A stretch of 8,548 nucleotides of DNA from Puniceicoccales bacterium. GTDB taxonomy: Bacteria; Verrucomicrobiota; Verrucomicrobiia; Opitutales; UBA953. The stretch is taken from assembly GCA_031279675.1 (NCBI GenBank), contig JAITIB010000114.1, forward strand, positions 1 through 8,548. Direction: 5' to 3'. Shown in pieces: positions 5,526-8,548 of this stretch (position 1 is its first letter; each line of letters opens with the position of its first letter). Under the pieces are notes generated by a model. It saw only the letters and a list, made by a program, of their open reading frames with translations. It ran no database searches and was not told where the DNA came from. Made by a program: the position numbers and the translations under genes.

Positions 5526-6491
5526 CTATCGCACCTTGGACAAACGCGACAAGGCAAGCGCGTAGAGATCGCCCTGCTCGGTCCCGATGATCACGTTTTC
5601 ATTGTCCACAAACGCCACCGCCTCCGCCTGCCAGCTCGTCAGCGGAAATTGCAACCGGCGGAACAGGACGGAGCCCGAGAGCGGATTCACGCCCCGCTCC
5701 GGAAGCACAAACACCCAGAGCCCGTGGTAAGTCAGGATGGCCAGCATCCGCCCGTCAGGAGAAACACCCGCGTCCGTGACCAGCCCGCGTGAATCAAACG
5801 AGGTCACGGGCTCAAACACCCCTCTCCGCGCGTCCTGCATTCGCAACCGGTAAAGCACCGTCCACGTGTCCGACCACCGCTTGGTCAACGCATAGATCGC
5901 ACCATTCCAAACGAACACAGCCTCGCAATCAAAACGCTTCCCGCGATCAGGAAAATCCCTCTGGTCGGCATAGCGCACCGCAATGTGCCGCGCGCGCACG
6001 GACTGCGCCGTCCACGGATCCGGCTCGGGGAGAACCAACAGCGTCAAGTTGCGCCGGTTGCTATGGTTGTTCCCGACATCGGCGACAATGAGCTGCCCCG
6101 CCCCATCCAACGCCAACGCCTCCCAATCAATGTTCGATGCATTGTCCACACGCACCCCCACCGCGCGCTTGCCAACAACGGAGCCATCAGCACGCACCGG
6201 AACGAGCGTCGCGGCATTGCCCGAGTCACTATGCGTCCAAAACACACCCGCATGTTTGCGGCTCGCAACCAAACCCGAGCACTCCGGCACCAGCCGTTTG
6301 TCAAATCGCCCCGAACGCACAGGCACCACCGGCGCCATCTCCCCAACCTCAATGTGCTCCTGCGGCACCGCCCCACCACTCTCGCGCACAACCTCGCGCG
6401 GACATCCCGGCCCCGCAACCAGCGCCACCGCAATGAACACAAACAGACGCCCCGGTGAAAAATCCCCGTTGATAAATTCAAGCACTCGCAT
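5526..6491 (-). CDS. Predicted secreted beta-propeller protein, function unknown
   Basis: The protein has 321 residues from the ATG at 6491, preceded by GGGTGGCG as ribosome-binding site. A hydrophobic segment GRLFVFIAVALVAGPGC (14-30) is a signal peptide; C30 could be lipidated, but the preceding GPG is a poor lipobox. The mature part follows a recognisable family pattern: VPECSGLVASRKHAGVFWTH, SDSGN (88-92), NIDWEALALD (120-129), LIVADVGNNHSNRR (134-147), FDCEAVFVWNGAIYALTKR (187-205), LVTDAGVSPDGRMLAILTY (237-255) and QAEAVAFVDNENVIIGTEQG (288-307). These repeated beta-blade-like blocks indicate a propeller, similar to proteins often annotated only as hypothetical. The substrate or partner is unknown. 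The frame is open upstream to 6698 and beyond, but that portion is transposase debris. It is convergent with the exonuclease gene, with a 5-nt gap and no visible terminator. Confidence 0.8.
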   Translation of the reverse strand: MRVLEFINGDFSPGRLFVFIAVALVAGPGCPREVVRESGGAVPQEHIEVGEMAPVVPVRSGRFDKRLVPECSGLVASRKHAGVFWTHSDSGNAATLVPVRADGSVVGKRAVGVRVDNASNIDWEALALDGAGQLIVADVGNNHSNRRNLTLLVLPEPDPWTAQSVRARHIAVRYADQRDFPDRGKRFDCEAVFVWNGAIYALTKRWSDTWTVLYRLRMQDARRGVFEPVTSFDSRGLVTDAGVSPDGRMLAILTYHGLWVFVLPERGVNPLSGSVLFRRLQFPLTSWQAEAVAFVDNENVIIGTEQGDLYALALSRLSKVR

Positions 6492-6669
6492 AGCGCCACC
6501 CAATAGGATGACACTCACCCACCAGCTCAACACGAAACATAGCCCTTGCCCGCGGAACTTCCCAAAACAAGCAGAAAAACAATCAAGTGCCCGCTTGCAC
6601 CTCCTTGGGAAAGCGACAGCTCGTTCCAGTCTCTTTTCCCCCGACCCCCATTCCAAACAATAAACATTA
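6492..6669. other. Upstream region of the propeller gene
   Basis: This short non-coding stretch lies between the propeller start and the transposase remnant. A possible minus-strand promoter, TTGGGA then an 18-nt spacer then TATGTT (about 6530-6560), is weak and not relied on. Nothing else was recognised. Confidence 0.3.
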
Positions 6670-7072
6670 GAGCAGTTGTGGGATAAGCGTCTGGGCAAGC
6701 GTTCGCGAGGTATTTGGGCGCAGTTGATATAAAAGTTCCACAGACCGGCGGAGAGCAGGTTGACACTTGTCGTCGGGTTTGGGTGGCCGGTTGCGATATA
6801 CGCAGGACGCGGCGTTGTAACGTTTCATTCCGCCGATGCCATGTTCGACCACCACGCGCAACCCAGCGAGCAAGGTGTTTCATTCCTTTTGCGAGGTTTC
6901 AAGGGACACTCTTTGTGGCTTTCCAATGCAGGCATATCCCCGGATGTTTCGGGCCTTGAAAGCCGCTGTCGGCAAGTATCGACACCTCGGGCGGGATGTG
7001 CGCAATTACCTGTCTTTGGTCGAGCAACCGCTTGTCGTTCGGACCCCGCGTTTGCTCGGCGAAAGCTTGCGC
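6670..7072 (-). pseudogene. Remnant of an IS5-type DDE transposase (3' half, frameshifted)
   Basis: Three reading frames on the minus strand together give the C-terminal half of an IS5-group (DDE_Tnp_4-like) transposase. The first (7072-6899) reads GPNDKRLLDQRQVIAHIPPE followed by VSILADSGFQGPKHPG, containing the second catalytic Asp region. The second (6873 to about 6763) reads LAGLRVVVEHGIGGMKRYNA and then YRNRPPKPDDK, containing the final catalytic Glu block. The third (from about 6760) reads VNLLSAGLWNFYINC. A single extra T after DDK would explain the last shift. The N-terminal half is absent and a stop precedes the first frame. The typical spacing of ILAD, VEH-GGMKR and LWNF blocks is kept, so loss of function looks fairly recent. 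Element ends are not clearly seen; the 3' side may end near 6669. Confidence 0.8.
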
Positions 7073-7112
7073 CCAGCAGGGCTATTGGGGATGCGGAAAT
7101 GCCACATATTAC

Positions 7113-7287
7113 GCCCTTTCAGGGCTCAAAAATAATACTTCCAGATTCCCGGGGCGTTGCCCCGGGCTATCGCATGACGCCCCGTTGGGGCTGGTCCTGC
7201 CGCCACACGCATTGGCGGCGGAGGACCGAGCGAGCCAGGACGCTCATCGCGGCGGATCCTATGCTATCGCATGGCCCCCGTTGGGGC
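7113..7287. repeat. Cluster of REP-like GC hairpins
   Basis: Several short perfect dyads follow each other: GCCCTttcAGGGC (7113-7125), CCCGGGGCgttGCCCCGGG (7148-7166), GCCCCgttGGGGC (7179-7191) and GCCCCCGTTGGGGC (7274-7287). A direct repeat CTATCGCATG plus the following GTT-loop hairpin and GGGGCTG occurs twice (7167-7194 and 7264-7289), 97 nt apart. This pattern of CGCCC-TTTCAGGG and CGTTGCC hairpins is familiar as a dispersed intergenic repeat in several bacterial phyla. The cluster directly abuts the truncated transposase on one side and the lipoprotein tail on the other. Confidence 0.7.
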
Positions 7288-7314
7288 TGATCTTGAAAAA
7301 CGACTTCTCTCTGT

Positions 7315-8076
7315 TCACCATGCGTCGTGTCCACCATCCTTCAAAGTGTTGGCTGCTGGGCGTGCAAAAGGGCTATTCTGGCGGGAACGACGCACGTCAC
7401 GTACACCACTGGAGGTGCCTGCATTCTCCTCCGTGGCAGGTAAATATGTGGGTGAAACTTTCTTTCCAATCGAATAAGCCATTTCTTGACTAAGGCTTCC
7501 GCAAAAACTTTCACTTACATATGAGGTTATCATTACTTCTCCCGTGGCCGTGGAAACAGCGTTTAAACTTTCACTATCCACCAAGTAGTGATCACCACGA
7601 GAACCTCCACTTGAATCTCCAGAAGAACCTCCAGAAGAACCGAAATGAGAACTTTTACTATAGCTTGAACTTGGCACATGCGTATAGTTTACCGTCCCAT
7701 AAAAAACCAGATCAATCCCCAATTCTTTTTTTATTAACTCCAATTGTCTATTGCTGAGAGTTATATTTTTTCCAATGTCACGTCCTTGATAAAAATTTTC
7801 GACCGTTCCTTTGTCAATAATGGTGTAAAGTCCTAACTCCATTAATTTTACGGCAAATTTATCAGTGACTCCCAGTTCGGACTCTGGTCTACCTTTACCC
7901 GTTGCTTGGAAGGGCATTATTACAATTTTTTGGCCTCTTAAATATTGATAATTTGGACTAATTATTGTTTGGGCTTTGTCGCCATATCGACTACTTATTG
8001 GCACGCGGGTTCTGGTTGCACAAGCTTGCATGAGAATTACCCCCAAGAAAACAATTATATATATAAATTTTCTCAT
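7315..8076 (-). CDS. AT-rich lipoprotein, CsgG-like fold suspected, with replaced C-terminal tail
   Basis: This is a 253-residue ORF. Residues 1-19 are a lipoprotein signal (MRKFIYIIVFLGVILMQAC, lipid Cys C19). Residues 50-130 read KIVIMPFQATGKG, GVTDKFAVKLMELGLYTIID, LELIKKELGIDLVFYGTVNY; with AVSTATGEVMITSYVSES (173-190) and MAYSIGKKVS this matches the alternating pattern of CsgG/LpoB/FlgO-like outer-membrane lipoproteins. A Ser/Gly-rich insert (136-160) is encoded by imperfect short repeats. From about residue 213 (7440 downward) the sequence turns GC-richer and basic, with no family resemblance, and probably derives from neighbouring repeat DNA. The body is strongly AT-rich (17 G+C in 7921-7980), unlike the rest of the window, which suggests transfer. 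Its ATG overlaps the preceding ORF's TGA (ATGA), so it is probably translated by coupling. The exact function is unknown. Confidence 0.7.
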   Translation of the reverse strand: MRKFIYIIVFLGVILMQACATRTRVPISSRYGDKAQTIISPNYQYLRGQKIVIMPFQATGKGRPESELGVTDKFAVKLMELGLYTIIDKGTVENFYQGRDIGKNITLSNRQLELIKKELGIDLVFYGTVNYTHVPSSSYSKSSHFGSSGGSSGDSSGGSRGDHYLVDSESLNAVSTATGEVMITSYVSESFCGSLSQEMAYSIGKKVSPTYLPATEENAGTSSGVRDVRRSRQNSPFARPAANTLKDGGHDAW

Positions 8077-8300
8077 ATCCGTATGAACTTAAAGTTGTTG
8101 TTGCTCAAATTGTGGACAATGGTGCCATTTGAAGGTATTGATGTGAGTGGGATCGAGTGGTTGGCCTCGCCCGCATTTCCGATAAACACCGTTTCCATAG
8201 CCATCGGCACAGCATCCTCCGCAAGTGGCGGCAACGCCACCGCAACCATTGCCGCCGCCCCACTAAGGACGGACTTCGTTATTCTGTTATTTGTTTCCAT
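8073..8300 (-). CDS. 75-residue secreted ORF: truncated head of a SUMF1-type paralogue
   Basis: From the ATG at 8300 the frame encodes METNNRITKSVLSGAAAMVA, which is nearly the signal peptide of the protein at 1-617 (MKTSNRITRSVLVGAATLAA), followed by VALPPLAEDAVPMAMETVFI and GNAGEAN. The last part resembles the start of mature SUMF1-type proteins (commonly V-T-V-G-N-x-G-N-A-A-D). After about residue 47 similarity stops, and the ORF ends at a TGA that overlaps the lipoprotein ATG. The most economical reading is a SUMF1 gene cut by arrival of the AT-rich lipoprotein DNA. A real small secreted protein that couples translation to the lipoprotein is the alternative. An in-frame ATG seven codons upstream is possible but not supported by alignment with copy A. 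Confidence 0.6.
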   Translation of the reverse strand: METNNRITKSVLSGAAAMVAVALPPLAEDAVPMAMETVFIGNAGEANHSIPLTSIPSNGTIVHNLSNNNFKFIRI

Positions 8301-8338
8301 GTCGTTTTCTTTTATTTTCATAGGATTATTGGTTTTGT

Positions 8339-8539
8339 TTATGTTGTTTGTTTCGCCGCAACATGCGGCAAAAGGGGGCTGGTGAATTGGCAAGACGTTG
8401 GGACATTCCAACGGCGCGTTCGCCGAGCGCGTCCTTCCTTGGGCGCAGTTATTCCACACTCCGCTCGTCCGACCCGAAAACGGTCGAGACGGCTCTCCGA
8501 GCTGTCCGCGCTGCTTTCGCCGCCAACGGCAGAAGTCAT
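8339..8539 (-). other. Possible upstream leader ORF (66 codons), copy B
   Basis: An ATG at 8539 opens a frame beginning MTSAVGGES, matching MVSAVGGGS at the equivalent place in copy A. Later residues show no similarity and no domain, so translation is doubtful. Confidence 0.12.
8355..8369 (-). promoter_or_regulatory. Leader palindrome/hairpin, copy B
   Basis: The minus strand reads GCCGCATGTTGCGGC, a 6-bp stem with a 3-nt loop, 55 nt before the start at 8300. Compared with copy A, the stem carries a compensatory change (T-A to G-C), and the loop ends in GT in both copies. Confidence 0.5.
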
Positions 8540-8548
8540 TCCATCCCA

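Larger units (their letters stand above)
8301..8539 (-). promoter_or_regulatory. Long conserved leader (copy B)
   Basis: This copy has the same order of elements as the leader at 618-854: an A-rich leader, GAAACAAACAACA, a palindrome, C5T4, a GC-rich middle with an ATTCCAACGGCGCGTT word (8404-8419), and a distal GCCGCCAACGGCAGAA (8519-8534) then CATTCC. The A-rich part is about 15 nt longer than in copy A, but the distal block is still at almost the same distance from the start. The window ends inside or just past the element. Confidence 0.55.

Noticed and set aside
6492..6698. N-terminal extension of the propeller protein to a TTG at 6698
   Set aside because: The extra residues continue from the transposase C-terminal frame and lack propeller similarity. 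The ATG at 6491 has a ribosome-binding site and begins a signal peptide.
5000..6760. A dif site to support a replication terminus at the skew switch
   Set aside because: I scanned by eye for the characteristic AT-rich 28-bp dyad and found nothing convincing, so no terminus feature is claimed.
7167..7289. Direct repeats that might suggest a CRISPR remnant
   Set aside because: There are only two copies, with hairpin structure, embedded in other REP dyads, no regular spacers and no cas genes.

Overview
The window is a mostly GC-rich bacterial chromosome segment. It resembles a Verrucomicrobiota genome, possibly Opitutaceae-like. This placement is inferred from the gene mix and from dispersed palindromic repeats, not from any marker gene. 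The gene mix is exported SUMF1-type proteins, a Tat-exported sugar-isomerase-like TIM barrel, an SH3-like periplasmic protein beside exodeoxyribonuclease III, and a secreted beta-propeller.

Left part (1-1724). A minus-strand SUMF1/FGE-type secreted protein runs off the left edge. It is preceded by a long leader carrying a short palindrome and a conserved distal element. Upstream of that lies about 850 bp without a supported gene, packed with repeats: a 22-base poly-G run, a 94-bp element with perfect 13-bp inverted ends, and a large GC-rich inverted repeat.

Centre (1725-6491). A minus-strand Tat-exported TIM-barrel protein diverges from a plus-strand gene set: an MFS transporter, an SH3-like anchored protein and exodeoxyribonuclease III. 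The last three are closely spaced and probably co-transcribed. The nuclease gene converges, with a 5-nt gap, on a minus-strand secreted beta-propeller gene. The plus strand is extremely G-rich from about 1.7 to 5.1 kb, including under the minus-strand gene, and turns C-rich by about 5.5 kb.

Right part (6492-8548). This is accessory sequence: a frameshifted remnant of an IS5-type transposase, a cluster of REP-like hairpins, and an AT-rich lipoprotein gene (CsgG-like fold suspected) whose 3' end looks replaced by other sequence. The lipoprotein start overlaps the stop of a 75-codon ORF in an ATGA junction. That short ORF begins with nearly the same signal peptide and the same leader as the SUMF1 gene at the left end.

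The most unusual observation is this duplicated leader plus signal-peptide module. It has equal spacing in both copies and a palindrome with a compensatory base-pair change, and it sits in front of two different downstream coding regions. No rRNA, tRNA or CRISPR array was seen.
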